The notes beneath the pieces were generated by a model that searched no databases, had not been told where the DNA came from, and saw only the letters and a list, made by a program, of their open reading frames with translations. The position numbers were made by a program, and so were the translations under genes. Source: Bradyrhizobium sp. Ai1a-2 (GTDB taxonomy: Bacteria > Pseudomonadota > Alphaproteobacteria > Rhizobiales > Xanthobacteraceae). Taken from it: a stretch of 64,000 nt of DNA. Each line of letters opens with the position of its first letter. Position 1 is the first letter of the stretch. The stretch spans positions 62,001 to 126,000 of the forward strand of contig NZ_AUEZ01000011.1 of assembly GCF_000426245.1 (NCBI RefSeq), in the 5' to 3' direction. Below are positions 1-8,826 of this stretch, in pieces.

Positions 1-1
1 C

Positions 2-493
2 TTCAAGGACGGCCTTGCGATCGATCTCGTCGGCTATCCCGACCAGGACTCGGTGCAGCGCCAGGAAATTTTGATCGAGCAGCTCCGGAAAGCCGGCATG
101 AATGTCCGCTTTGCCAACGCGCCGATCGCGGAAGCCTCCGCTGCCTTCTTCGCCAGCGAAAAGCGCGGTTCCGGCCTGCTCGCGGCGTGGACCGGCCGGC
201 CGGATCCGAGCCTGACCTATTCGCTGATGTTCACCAAGGACGCCTATTACAACGCCGGCCGCGCGCCGGTGCCGCCGGAACTTGAGGCCGCGATCAAGGC
301 ATCGCGGGCGTCGGAAGATATCGAGCAGCGCCGCAAGGCCTTTGCCACCGTGCAGCGACTGGTGATGGAGAACGCCTTCGTCGCGCCGCTCGCCTTCCAG
401 TACGAGCTGGTCGCGATGAACAAGAAGGTGCAGGGCTATCGCCCGAACCTTCTCGGCAAGCCGAAATACGACAACGTCTGGCTGGAGAGCTGA
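2..493 (+). CDS. ABC transporter substrate-binding protein, dipeptide/peptide family (3' part)
   Basis: The gene enters from the left edge; the first complete codon is at base 2 and the stop is TGA at 491-493. The 163 visible residues form the C-terminal part of a periplasmic solute-binding protein of the SBP_bac_5 type. The late stretch with ALTYSLMFTKDAYYNAG-like and YELVAMNKKVQGY segments fits the C-terminal lobe that closes over oligopeptides, nickel or sugars. It is followed by a DppB-type and a DppC-type permease on the same strand, so it is the binding component of that importer. The signal peptide and most of the protein lie outside the window, and the substrate cannot be read from the sequence. 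Confidence 0.85.
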   Translation, partial: FKDGLAIDLVGYPDQDSVQRQEILIEQLRKAGMNVRFANAPIAEASAAFFASEKRGSGLLAAWTGRPDPSLTYSLMFTKDAYYNAGRAPVPPELEAAIKASRASEDIEQRRKAFATVQRLVMENAFVAPLAFQYELVAMNKKVQGYRPNLLGKPKYDNVWLES

Positions 494-536
494 GCATGAT
501 GAGATCAGGTCGAATGTATCCGCGATCGCTGCTCTG

Positions 537-656
537 CTCCCTCTCCCGCTCGCGGGGGAGGGCTGGGGTGTCTCCGCGATTCACGCTGTCCGAGCATGAG
601 GAGAGAGCCCCCACCCGGTGCTACGCGCCGACCTCCCCCGCAAGCGGGAGAGGTGA
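537..656. repeat. Dispersed GC-rich inverted repeat, copy 1 (CCCTCTCCCGC family)
   Basis: Arms reading CCCTCTCCCGCTCGCGGG and CCGCAAGCGGGAGAGGTG face each other across about 120 bases and can fold into nested hairpins. Related copies lie at 2579-2715, 8827-8953 and 10098-10245. This copy fills the gap between the binding-protein gene and the first permease gene. Confidence 0.8.
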
Positions 657-703
657 ACGCGCGCGCGAGCCGATTCAACCGAATCCCATCACGGCATAGA
701 ATC

Positions 704-1660
704 ATGGTGCGACGCAGCCCGATCAAGGTTGTCGGCAGCCGCCTGTTGCAGGCGCTGCCCGTGATCGTGCTCGCGACCTTCATGGTGTTCGCGCTCTTGA
801 AGCTCGTGCCGGGCGACATCGCGGTGACGCTCGCGGGCGACAACGCCTCGGATGCGCGCATTGCCGAGATCCGCAGCATCTATGGGCTCGACCGTCCGTT
901 CCTGGTGCAATATGGCGTCTGGCTCGGCAATGTCGTCCAGGGCGATCTCTCGCAATCGCTGCTGACCGGCGAACAGGTCGCGACCTCGATCGGGCGGGCC
1001 TTTCCGAACACGCTTCTGATCGTGGTGATTGCGCTGATCCTCGCGCTCTTGACCGGCATTCCCATGGGCGTGATCGCGGCGATCAAGCCAAACGGCTGGG
1101 TCGACAAGGCCGTCAGCATGATCGCCTCGCTCGGCGTCGCGATTCCCGGCTTCTGGCTCGCGATGATCCTGGTCGCCGAGATCTCGCTCAGGCTCAACTG
1201 GCTGCCGGCGACCGGCGCAAAATCCTTCACCGCGTCTCCGATCGAGGCCATCAGGCACGCGCTGTTGCCGGGCATTGCCATCGCGGCCTACGGCATGGCC
1301 GAGGTGGCGCGCCAGCTGCGCGGCTCGCTCCTGGAGGTGCTGTCGTCGCAATATGTGCGGACCTTGCACGCCAAGGGATTGTCGATGAGCCGCATCCTCT
1401 GGCAGCACGGGCTCAAGAATGTCAGCGTCAACCTCTTCACCATCATCAGCCTGCTGGTGAACCGGATGCTGGCCGCGACTGTCGTGATCGAGGCGGTGTT
1501 CGCCATTCCCGGCCTCGGCAGCCTGATCGTGCGCGGCGCGATCCAGCGCGATTTCCCGATCGTGCAGGGTGTCGTGTTCACGATGGTGATCGTGGTGATC
1601 CTGGTCAACCTGATCACCGATCTGCTCTGCGCCGCCATTGATCCGAGGATCGAGCAATGA
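704..1660 (+). CDS. ABC transporter permease, DppB family
   Basis: A 318-residue inner-membrane permease of a peptide/nickel-type importer. About six hydrophobic helices are visible, starting with LLQALPVIVLATFMVFALL, where KLVPGD follows the first helix as in DppB proteins. The EAA-type loop (LRGSLLEVLSSQYVRTLHAKGLS, about residues 205-227) that contacts the ATPase is intact, and the protein ends in the usual AAIDPRI tail. An upstream in-frame start would begin inside the intergenic repeat, so ATG 704 (MVRRSPIK) is chosen. The stop overlaps the next permease by 4 bases. No ATPase gene follows, so it must lie upstream of the window or elsewhere. Confidence 0.93.
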   Translation: MVRRSPIKVVGSRLLQALPVIVLATFMVFALLKLVPGDIAVTLAGDNASDARIAEIRSIYGLDRPFLVQYGVWLGNVVQGDLSQSLLTGEQVATSIGRAFPNTLLIVVIALILALLTGIPMGVIAAIKPNGWVDKAVSMIASLGVAIPGFWLAMILVAEISLRLNWLPATGAKSFTASPIEAIRHALLPGIAIAAYGMAEVARQLRGSLLEVLSSQYVRTLHAKGLSMSRILWQHGLKNVSVNLFTIISLLVNRMLAATVVIEAVFAIPGLGSLIVRGAIQRDFPIVQGVVFTMVIVVILVNLITDLLCAAIDPRIEQ

Positions 1661-2541
1661 CCGACCTCGCGCTGGCCTCTCCGCGATTGCCGGCCAAGCC
1701 GACCCGGCTGCGCCGCGTTCTCCGTTGGCTGGCCGGCGATCTTCGGGCCGCGCTCGCGATCCTCGTGCTGCTGGCGCTGGTCATCGTCGCGATCGGCGCG
1801 CCCTGGATCGCGCCCTATTCACCGACCGCGCAGGACGTCAACAACATGCTGGCGGCGCCGGGCCCTGCGCATCTGCTCGGAACCGACGATCTCGGCCGCG
1901 ACATCTTCAGCCGCCTGATCTACGGCGCGCCGGCGACCGTCTATGCCAGCGTGCTGGCCGTGTGTGTCGCAGTTGCGATTGGCCTGCCGGTCGGGCTCGT
2001 GGCCGGCTTCTTCGGCGGCTGGACCGACGACATCATCAGCCGGATCATCGACACCTTCCTGTCGTTCCCGGCAATCGTGCTGGCGATTGCGGTGACCGGC
2101 GCGCTCGGCATCGGGCTCACCAACGGCATGATCGCGGTCGGCATCGTGATGTTTCCGGCGCTCGCCCGTATCGTCCGGGCGCGGACGCTGGTGGTGCGAC
2201 AGGAGCTGTATGTGGATGCGAGCAGATGCTTCGGCGCGCCGGCCTGGCATATCCTGTGGCGGCACGTGCTGCCGAACACGCTGCAGCCTGTCATCGTCCA
2301 GGTGACGCTATTGCTGGCCGCGGCGCTGCTGGCGGAAGCAAGCCTGAGCTTCCTCGGTCTCGGCATCCAGCCGCCTAACCCGAGCTGGGGCGCGATGCTG
2401 GCGCGCGCCTACCAATATATGGAGATCGCGCCGGAGCAGATGTACGCGCCCGGCCTCGCCATTCTGGTCGTCTCCCTGGCCTTCAACGCGCTCGGAGAGT
2501 CCTTGCGCATCGTGCTCGATCCGACCATGAAGGATCGCTAG
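1657..2541 (+). CDS. ABC transporter permease, DppC family
   Basis: A 294-residue second permease of the same peptide-type importer. The N-terminal soluble stretch, the first helix (AILVLLALVIVAIGAPWIAPY) and the conserved HLLGTDDLGRDIFSRL segment after it are typical of DppC/OppC N-terminal domains. The EAA loop (RARTLVVRQELYVDASRCFG) is present, and ASLSFLGLGIQPPNPSWG near residue 235 is a strong family signature. It starts with an ATGA overlap on the preceding permease, so the two are translationally coupled. A dispersed repeat follows the stop and no ATPase gene is attached. Confidence 0.94.
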   Translation: MTDLALASPRLPAKPTRLRRVLRWLAGDLRAALAILVLLALVIVAIGAPWIAPYSPTAQDVNNMLAAPGPAHLLGTDDLGRDIFSRLIYGAPATVYASVLAVCVAVAIGLPVGLVAGFFGGWTDDIISRIIDTFLSFPAIVLAIAVTGALGIGLTNGMIAVGIVMFPALARIVRARTLVVRQELYVDASRCFGAPAWHILWRHVLPNTLQPVIVQVTLLLAAALLAEASLSFLGLGIQPPNPSWGAMLARAYQYMEIAPEQMYAPGLAILVVSLAFNALGESLRIVLDPTMKDR

Positions 2542-2578
2542 AACATGGTTGGATCGCGTTGGCGCCGCGCCGAAGGTG

Positions 2579-2715
2579 CCCCACCTCTCCCCAGCGGGGA
2601 GAGGTCGGATCGCATCGCAAGATGCGATCCGGGTGAGGGGGGACGCTTTCTCGTGGGACCTGATGCCCCTCACCTGGCGCTGCGCGCCGACCTCTCCCCG
2701 TCGGGGAGAGGTGGA
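2579..2715. repeat. Dispersed GC-rich inverted repeat, copy 2
   Basis: Begins CCCCACCTCTCCCCAGCGGGG and ends CTCTCCCCGTCGGGGAGAGG, with an internal GATCGCATC/GATGCGATC hairpin. It occupies nearly the whole gap between the DppC-type permease and the acyl-CoA carboxylase gene. Confidence 0.78.
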
Positions 2716-2753
2716 AGCTCGCGGCCTGATCCAGAGTTGTCACGGAAACGTTC

Positions 2754-5700
2754 ATGCCTTTCGAGAAATTGCTGATCGCCAATCGGGGCGAGATCGCCAT
2801 CCGTATCGCCCGTGCCGCGGGCGAAAGCGGGCTTGCCACTGTGGCGATCTATCCGGCCGATGACGCGACGTCGCGGCATGTTCGTGCTGCGGACGAGGCG
2901 CACGAGATTCCGGGCCGCGGCGCGCGCGCCTACCTCGATATCGAAGCGGTGATCGGCGCCGCGAAGGCTGCGAAATGCGACGCGCTGCATCCCGGCTATG
3001 GCTTTCTCAGCGAGAACGCGGCGCTGGCGCGGCGCTGCGCTGAGGAGAGGGTCACCTTTGTCGGCCCGTCGCCGGAAGCGCTGGAGCTGTTCGGCGACAA
3101 GGCGAAAGCCAAGGCACTGGCGAAAACCTACGGCGTGCCGATCATTTCCGGCACCAGCGGCCCGACCGGCCTGGGAGAGGCCAAAGCATTCTTCGCCTCG
3201 CTCGGCCTAGGTGCCGCCGTCATGGTCAAGGCGATCGCCGGCGGCGGTGGGCGCGGCATGCGCATCGTTGACGACGCTACCAAGCTGGAACAGGCCTATG
3301 CGCGCTGCCAGTCCGAAGCCAAGGCCGCCTTCGGCAATGACGGCGTCTATGTCGAGCGGCTGATCCGAAAAGCGCGACATATCGAGGTGCAGATCATCGG
3401 CGACCGCACCGGCCAGATCAGCCATTTGTGGGAGCGCGAATGCACGATCCAGCGGCGCAACCAGAAACTGATCGAGGTGGCGCCAAGCCCGTCGCTAAGC
3501 AAAGGCTTGCGCTCGCGCATCATCGAAGCCGCAAAGAAGCTCGCGGCTGCCGCGCGCTACGACAATCTCGGCACCTTCGAGTTCCTGGTCGACGACGACG
3601 CCCGTGAGGGCGAGGGCGCCTTCGCCTTCATCGAAGCCAATCCGCGATTGCAGGTCGAGCACACCGTCACCGAGGAGATGCTTGGCATCGATCTCGTCAA
3701 GGCGCAGCTCGCCGTCGCTGCGGGCGCGACGCTGGCCTCGCTTGGTCTGGCGCAGGCCACGGTTCCGTCGCCGCGCGGCTACGCGATGCAGCTCCGCGTC
3801 AACATGGAGGTGATGAACGAGAAGGGCGAGACCAGGCCGACCGGCGGAACGCTGTCAGTGTTCGACCTCCCGTCGGGCCCGGGCGTGCGGGTCGATACCT
3901 TTGGCTATACCGGTTACAAGACCAGCGCCGCCTTCGATTCCCTGCTCGCGAAAGTCATCGTGCATTCGCCAGGCGCGAACTGGGCCGATGTGGTGCAGAA
4001 GGCCGTGCGCGCTTTACGCGAATTCCGCATCGGCGGCGTCGCCACAAATATCCCGTTCCTCGGTGCGATCCTCGCGCATCCGGATTTTGCCGCCAACCGG
4101 GTCAGCACCAATTTCATCGATGCGCATGCCGGCTCGCTGGTCGCCGCGGCGAAGGAGGCCGATGAACCGGTGGTGGTCGAAGTGAACAGCGGTGCGACAG
4201 TCATTGACTCATCGCCAGGCGAGGCGGCTCCGGAAGGCTCCGTCGCCATCCCCGCGCCGCTGCAGGGCACCATCGTCGCGATCGATGTGGCCGAGGGCGA
4301 TCTCGTCCGTCCGGGTCAGCAGATCGCGGTGCTCGAATCCATGAAGATGGAGCATCTCGTCACCGCGCCGCATGGCGGCAAGGTGACGAAGGTCGCGGGC
4401 GGCGTCGGCGTCACGCTGATGCTTGGCGAGGCGATCCTGTTCATCGAGCCCGCCGAGGTTGAAGGTCACCATGTCGCGGAGGAGGCCGAGATCGATCTCG
4501 ACTATATCCGTCCTGATCTCGCCGAGGTGATCGCGCGCCATGCGATCACGCTCGACGAGAACCGGCCGGCTTCGGTCGAACGCCGCCGCAAGACCAACCA
4601 GCGCACTGCGCGCGAGAACGTCGCCGATCTCGTCGATGCAGGCTCCTTCGTCGAATATGGCTCGCTGGCGATCGCGGCCCAACGCCGCCGGCGCAAGGTC
4701 GACGATCTCATCCACAATACGCCGGCCGACGGCCTGATCACCGGCGTCGCCACCGTGAACGCCGACAAATTCGGCGCGGAGGGTGCGCGCTGCATGGTGA
4801 TCGCCTATGACTACACCGTGCTCGCGGGCACGCAGGGCCATATGAACCACAAGAAGATCGACCGCATGCTCACGTTGACCGAGCAGTGGCGGTTGCCGCT
4901 GGTCTTCTACGCCGAGGGCGGCGGCGGGCGCCCGGGTGATACCGACCGGCTCGGCATGACCGGGCTCGACGGCCCATCCTTCGTGCAGTTCGCGCGGCTC
5001 TCCGGCCTTGTTCCCGTCATCGGCGTGGTCTCCGGCTATTGCTTTGCCGGCAACGCCGCGTTGCTTGGCTGCTGCGATGTCATCATTGCGACGAAAAATG
5101 CCTCGATCGGCATGGGCGGCCCGGCGATGATCGAAGGCGGCGGGCTCGGTGTCTATCATCCGGCCGAAGTCGGCCCGGTGTCGTTCCAGGCGCCCAACGG
5201 CGTCATCGACATCCTTGTGGAGGACGAAGCGGAAGCGACCGCCGTCGCGCAAAAATATCTCTCCTACTTCCAGGGCGCCGTCAGCGACTGGAAGGCGCCG
5301 GACCAGCGGCTGCTCCGCCGCGCGATCCCCGAGAACCGCTTGCGCGTTTACGACATCCGCAAGGTGATCAATCTTCTCGCCGACGAGGGCTCGGTGCTCG
5401 AAATCCGTAGGGATTTCGGCGTCGGCATGATCACCGCCTTCATCCGCATCGAGGGCAGGGCGTTCGGCCTGATCGCCAACAACCCAAAACATCTCGGCGG
5501 GGCGATCGATGCGCCCGCCGGCGACAAGGCCGCGCGCTTCATGCAGCTCTGCGACGCCTTCGACATCCCGATCATTTCGCTCTGCGACACGCCAGGATTC
5601 ATGGTCGGGCCGGAAGCCGAGAAGACCGCGATCGTGCGCCACGTCTCGCGCATGTTCGTCACCGGCGCGAGCCTCACCGTGCCGCTGTTCGGCATCGTCC

Positions 5701-6062
5701 TGCGCAAGGGCTATGGCTTAGGGGCGCAATCCATGATCGGCGGCGGCTTCCATGCTTCCTTCTTCACGGTGGCATGGCCGACCGGCGAGTTCGGCGGCAT
5801 GGGCCTGGAAGGCTATGTCCGGCTCGGCTTCCGCAAGGAGATGGAAGCGATCGAGGATCCGGCCGAACGTGAGAAGTATTACCAGGCCAAGGTCGCCGAG
5901 CTCTATGCCAACGGCAAGGCGGTCTCGATCGCCTCGGTGCTCGAGATCGACGAGGTGATCGATCCCGCGCAAACCCGCCACTGGATCATGTCAGGCCTGC
6001 GCTCGGTGCCGAAACCCGCGCCGCGCACCCACCGCAAGCGCCCATGCGTCGATGCGTGGTAG
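2754..6062 (+). CDS. Single-chain biotin-dependent acyl-CoA carboxylase (BC-BCCP-CT fusion)
   Basis: An 1102-residue enzyme that should carboxylate an acyl-CoA using ATP, bicarbonate and covalently bound biotin. Domain order: biotin carboxylase (about residues 1-455, with the ATP-loop GGGGRGMRIV near 163), biotinyl carrier domain (about 498-572, ESMKMEH with biotinyl Lys531), then both halves of the carboxyltransferase (about 600-1085). The latter carry GGGGRPGDTDR and SGYCFAGNAALLGC in the N-half and the NPKHLGGAID and CDTPGFMVGP motifs in the C-half. Most bacteria split these functions over two to four genes; this layout matches the single-chain long-chain acyl-CoA carboxylases. The substrate (acetyl-, propionyl- or longer acyl-CoA) is not decidable by eye. 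The gene stands alone between repeats, with an 18-base-stem hairpin directly after its stop. Confidence 0.93.
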   Translation: MPFEKLLIANRGEIAIRIARAAGESGLATVAIYPADDATSRHVRAADEAHEIPGRGARAYLDIEAVIGAAKAAKCDALHPGYGFLSENAALARRCAEERVTFVGPSPEALELFGDKAKAKALAKTYGVPIISGTSGPTGLGEAKAFFASLGLGAAVMVKAIAGGGGRGMRIVDDATKLEQAYARCQSEAKAAFGNDGVYVERLIRKARHIEVQIIGDRTGQISHLWERECTIQRRNQKLIEVAPSPSLSKGLRSRIIEAAKKLAAAARYDNLGTFEFLVDDDAREGEGAFAFIEANPRLQVEHTVTEEMLGIDLVKAQLAVAAGATLASLGLAQATVPSPRGYAMQLRVNMEVMNEKGETRPTGGTLSVFDLPSGPGVRVDTFGYTGYKTSAAFDSLLAKVIVHSPGANWADVVQKAVRALREFRIGGVATNIPFLGAILAHPDFAANRVSTNFIDAHAGSLVAAAKEADEPVVVEVNSGATVIDSSPGEAAPEGSVAIPAPLQGTIVAIDVAEGDLVRPGQQIAVLESMKMEHLVTAPHGGKVTKVAGGVGVTLMLGEAILFIEPAEVEGHHVAEEAEIDLDYIRPDLAEVIARHAITLDENRPASVERRRKTNQRTARENVADLVDAGSFVEYGSLAIAAQRRRRKVDDLIHNTPADGLITGVATVNADKFGAEGARCMVIAYDYTVLAGTQGHMNHKKIDRMLTLTEQWRLPLVFYAEGGGGRPGDTDRLGMTGLDGPSFVQFARLSGLVPVIGVVSGYCFAGNAALLGCCDVIIATKNASIGMGGPAMIEGGGLGVYHPAEVGPVSFQAPNGVIDILVEDEAEATAVAQKYLSYFQGAVSDWKAPDQRLLRRAIPENRLRVYDIRKVINLLADEGSVLEIRRDFGVGMITAFIRIEGRAFGLIANNPKHLGGAIDAPAGDKAARFMQLCDAFDIPIISLCDTPGFMVGPEAEKTAIVRHVSRMFVTGASLTVPLFGIVLRKGYGLGAQSMIGGGFHASFFTVAWPTGEFGGMGLEGYVRLGFRKEMEAIEDPAEREKYYQAKVAELYANGKAVSIASVLEIDEVIDPAQTRHWIMSGLRSVPKPAPRTHRKRPCVDAW

Positions 6063-6106
6063 CATTCGTAGGGTGGGTTACGCTTCGCTAACCCACCCTA
6101 CGAATG
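6063..6106. repeat. Perfect 18-bp-stem inverted repeat (GTAGGGTGGGTTA family), possible transcription stop
   Basis: CATTCGTAGGGTGGGTTA pairs perfectly with its reverse complement across an 8-base loop and begins on the base after the carboxylase stop codon. No T-run follows, so intrinsic termination is uncertain. Related inverted elements lie near 22.4, 27.3, 29.5 and 54.4 kb. Confidence 0.85.
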
Positions 6107-6178
6107 TTCCGCTCGACCATGATCGCGCCCAAAAGCGGATGACAATCCGAACCACCGTCATCCTGCCGAGGCCTCGAT

Positions 6179-6571
6179 ATGCGACATGCCCTTTCCATTG
6201 CCCTCCTCGTAAGCCTCGCCAGCGCGGGCCTGGTCTCTGCACAAGAGCGGAAGTTGACCGATCTGCTGGTGTCGCGCGATCCCGGCCCGAATGAGGCGGT
6301 CCGACTCAGGGTCGTAACCGGTCCATTGCCGTTCGGCGCTCGCCTTGTCGTGAAGACCGAGGGGGGCGATGTGATCGGCTCGATCATGTCTTATGGTATG
6401 CCGAATCCGAACGACACCCATTCCGAGACCTTTCCCGTTCAGTCGAGGAACGTGGTCAACAGGCGGCTGCGGCTGCAATTGCTGGTGGAAGCGCCGGGCG
6501 CGATGACCCGCCGCGCAACGCCGGACGAGATCCTCAAGCTCGAGGTGATCATCGTGCCGCGCAGGTCATGA
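6179..6571 (+). CDS. Small secreted protein of unknown function
   Basis: A 130-residue protein not recognised as a named family. It begins with a clear Sec signal peptide (MRHALSIALLVSLASAGLVSAQ, cleavage probably after SAQ or VSA). The mature part of about 108 residues is soluble, with alternating short hydrophobic stretches such as RLRVVTGPLPFGARLVVKT and RLRLQLLVEAPG that look like beta strands, and it has no cysteines. The start at 6179 is the one that creates the signal peptide. It is a single-gene unit between the carboxylase hairpin and a GCAATCCA-type repeat. A periplasmic location is inferred; the function is unknown. Confidence 0.65.
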   Translation: MRHALSIALLVSLASAGLVSAQERKLTDLLVSRDPGPNEAVRLRVVTGPLPFGARLVVKTEGGDVIGSIMSYGMPNPNDTHSETFPVQSRNVVNRRLRLQLLVEAPGAMTRRATPDEILKLEVIIVPRRS

Positions 6572-6633
6572 CCTCCGCTGCTGCGGCTTTACTCCGCATC
6601 CGGTTTTCCCCTATCGTCTAGCCAACAACGCGC

Positions 6634-6710
6634 CGTCATTGCGAGCGTAGCGAAGCAATCCATCTCTCCGCCGACTGAGGCGTGGATTGCTTCGCTTCGC
6701 TCGCAATGAC
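6634..6710. repeat. Dispersed inverted repeat, GTCATTGCGAGCGNAGCGAAGCAATCCA family, copy 1
   Basis: Arms CGTCATTGCGAGCGTAGCG and its near-complement CGCTTCGCTCGCAATGACA close a roughly 77-base hairpin with GCAATCCA/TGGATTGC inside. Further copies lie at 27417-27502 and 28903-28980. Confidence 0.85.
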
Positions 6711-6737
6711 AGATAAATAATCCCAGGGGAAACCCCA

Positions 6738-8336
6738 ATGAACGATCCCGTTGACGTCCTGATCATCGGCGCCGGCGCGTCCGGCGCTGCGGTGGCATGG
6801 TCGCTGGCCGAGACGAAAATGCACATCCTCTGCCTGGAGCAGGGCGGCTGGATGAATCCGGCGGAATATCCGAGCACCGGGCGGGACTGGGAGGCCAAGT
6901 TCTATGGCGACTGGTCGACCAGTCCGAACGTCCGCGGCCGTCCCGAGGACTATCCTGTTAACGACGACAACTCGCCGATCAAGGTCGTCAACTTCAACGC
7001 CGTCGGCGGTTCGACCGTGATGTACACGGCGCATTGGCCGCGGCTGCATCCGTCCGATTTCAAGGTGAAGACGCTCGACGGTGTCGCTGATGACTGGCCG
7101 ATCGACTACGATGCACTCACCCCGTTCTTCGAGGAGAACGACCGGATGATGGGCGTGTCGGGCCTGTCGGGCGATCCGCTTTCGCCACTGACCCACCCGC
7201 CGATGCCGCCGCAGCCGCTCGGACTCTCCGGCCCGCTGATCGGCAAGGCCATGAACAAGCTCGGCTGGCACTGGTGGCCCTCGGACACTACGGTCGCGAC
7301 AATGGACTACGAGGGCAGGGCGCGCTGCATCAATCTCGGCCATTGCACGCCGGCCTGCGCGCAAGGCGCGAAAGCCTCGACCGACATCACCTATTGGCCG
7401 CATGCGATCCGTGCCGGCGTCGAGATCAAGACGCATTGTCGCGTGCGCGAGATCCTGACCAACGAGCATGGCATGGCCTCCGGTGTCGTCTATTATGACA
7501 AGGACGGCGTCGAGCAGTTTCAGCCGGCCGAGGTCGTCATCATCGCCTGCAACGGCGTCGGCACGCCGCGGCTATTGCTGAACTCGGTCTCCAGCCGCTT
7601 TCCGAACGGCCTCGCCAATTCATCCGGCCTGGTCGGCAAGAACCTGATGTTCCATCCCTATGCGCAGATCTACGGCTTCGTGAAGGAGCCGACCGACAGC
7701 AACCGCGCGCCGCCGACCTGCCTGTGGAGCAAGGAGTTCTACGACACCGACCTCTCGCGCGGCTTCGTGCGCGGCTACGGCATCCAGTTCGGCCGCGGCG
7801 CAGGGCCGGTGTTCGAGGCCGTCGCGAGCGAGCAGAAGGGCGTTCTGCCGTGGGGCGCGGATCATCATCGCGTCTTCCGCAGGCTCAACGGCCACCGCCT
7901 CGCGGTCTCTGCGATCTGCGAGGATCTCCCCGAGGAGCACAACCGCGTCACGCTCGATCCCGTATTGAAGGATAGCCACGGCATTCCCGCCCCGAAGATC
8001 GACTACACGATCAGCGAGAACAGTCGGACGATGATGGATCATGCGCTGGCGCGTGGCCGCGAGATTCTCGAAGCCGCCGGCGCGACCGATATCTGCATCA
8101 ACAATCCGATCCCCTGGGGCGGCTGGCACCTGCTCGGCACCGCACGGATGGGCACGGACCCTGCGCGCTCCGTGGTCAACGAGTGGGGCCGGTCGCATGA
8201 TGTGAAGAACCTGTTCATCGTCGATGGCAGCGTCTTCGTCACCTCAGGCGGCGTCAACCCGACCTCGACCATCCAGGCGATTGCGCTCTACATCGCCGAC
8301 CAGATGAAACAGCGTCTTGCCAATTTGTTTGATTGA
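6738..8336 (+). CDS. GMC-family FAD oxidoreductase
   Basis: A 532-residue flavoprotein of the glucose-methanol-choline family, oxidising an alcohol, sugar or sugar acid of unknown identity. The N-terminal dinucleotide motif GAGASGAAVAWSLAE (about residues 11-25) binds FAD. The FNAVGGSTVMYTAHWPRL segment near residue 90 is the family's flavin-contact region. The C-terminal domain carries the catalytic-His segment GWHLLGTARMG and the closing NPTSTIQAIAL motif. No signal peptide is visible, and the start (MNDPVDVLIIG) sits just before the first beta strand, as expected. The following gene is only 7 bases downstream and is probably its partner subunit, an arrangement like membrane-bound gluconate or sorbitol dehydrogenases, although no cytochrome subunit follows. 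Confidence 0.92.
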   Translation: MNDPVDVLIIGAGASGAAVAWSLAETKMHILCLEQGGWMNPAEYPSTGRDWEAKFYGDWSTSPNVRGRPEDYPVNDDNSPIKVVNFNAVGGSTVMYTAHWPRLHPSDFKVKTLDGVADDWPIDYDALTPFFEENDRMMGVSGLSGDPLSPLTHPPMPPQPLGLSGPLIGKAMNKLGWHWWPSDTTVATMDYEGRARCINLGHCTPACAQGAKASTDITYWPHAIRAGVEIKTHCRVREILTNEHGMASGVVYYDKDGVEQFQPAEVVIIACNGVGTPRLLLNSVSSRFPNGLANSSGLVGKNLMFHPYAQIYGFVKEPTDSNRAPPTCLWSKEFYDTDLSRGFVRGYGIQFGRGAGPVFEAVASEQKGVLPWGADHHRVFRRLNGHRLAVSAICEDLPEEHNRVTLDPVLKDSHGIPAPKIDYTISENSRTMMDHALARGREILEAAGATDICINNPIPWGGWHLLGTARMGTDPARSVVNEWGRSHDVKNLFIVDGSVFVTSGGVNPTSTIQAIALYIADQMKQRLANLFD

Positions 8337-8343
8337 GGAAGCG

Positions 8344-8787
8344 ATGACCGTCGAAACTCTCACTGCAACTCAGCGCGACGACCTGAAAACCATCGCTGCG
8401 ATGATCATTCCCGAGAGTGCCGAGTACAAGGTGCCGGGTGCCGATGACCGGGCCATCCAGGCCGATATCCTGGCCACGCTCGGCCGCGATACCGGGCCAG
8501 TGCGCGCCGCGCTCGACCATCTCGCACGGTTGGCCGGCAAGCCACTTGCCGAACTCGACACGGCGCAGCGCGATCAGGTCGCAAAGGAATTCCGCGCGAC
8601 CGGCGGGGCCGCGGCCGCGACGCTCGTCCGCGTCGTCCTGCAATGCTACTACCGCGACGACCGCGTGCTGCGCTCGCTCGGCCTCGAGCTGCGCGCGCCC
8701 TTCCCGAAGGGGCACGCGCTGGAGCAGGGCGACTGGTCGTTGCTCGATCCGGTGAAAGCGCGCGGAGGGAGGTTGCGCCGCGCCTAG
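8344..8787 (+). CDS. Probable gluconate 2-dehydrogenase subunit 3-like small subunit
   Basis: A 147-residue protein starting at ATG 8344; a further-upstream in-frame start would overlap the GMC gene and is less likely. The N-terminal TLTATQRDDLKTIAAMIIP, followed by helical segments and a short basic C terminus, resembles the small subunits that accompany GMC dehydrogenases (gluconate_2-dh3 family). Unlike many members it has no twin-arginine signal. The 7-base spacing from the GMC oxidoreductase supports co-translation and complex formation. The family call rests on overall pattern and gene neighbourhood rather than a sharp motif. Confidence 0.62.
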   Translation: MTVETLTATQRDDLKTIAAMIIPESAEYKVPGADDRAIQADILATLGRDTGPVRAALDHLARLAGKPLAELDTAQRDQVAKEFRATGGAAAATLVRVVLQCYYRDDRVLRSLGLELRAPFPKGHALEQGDWSLLDPVKARGGRLRRA

Positions 8788-8826
8788 CCTTAGATGGATC
8801 GAGCCGTCTCCGCGAGCGGCACTGCG

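Noticed and set aside
596..703. Upstream extension of the DppB-type permease gene
   Set aside because: The extra residues are encoded by a dispersed repeat and do not match permease N termini; ATG 704 is the better start.
4209..5642. A 477-codon minus-strand frame inside the acyl-CoA carboxylase gene
   Set aside because: It is antisense to a gene with unmistakable domains; long antisense frames are expected in high-GC DNA, and its composition (His, Arg, Asp, Ala rich) is typical of such mirrors.
6063..6106. The hairpin after the carboxylase as a standard rho-independent terminator
   Set aside because: The stem is long and perfect, but no T-run follows and the sequence belongs to a dispersed repeat family, so only a possible stop is recorded.
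6052..6294. An 80-codon plus-strand frame overlapping the carboxylase stop
   Set aside because: Its first part is the hairpin repeat, and the rest overlaps the signal-peptide gene in another frame.
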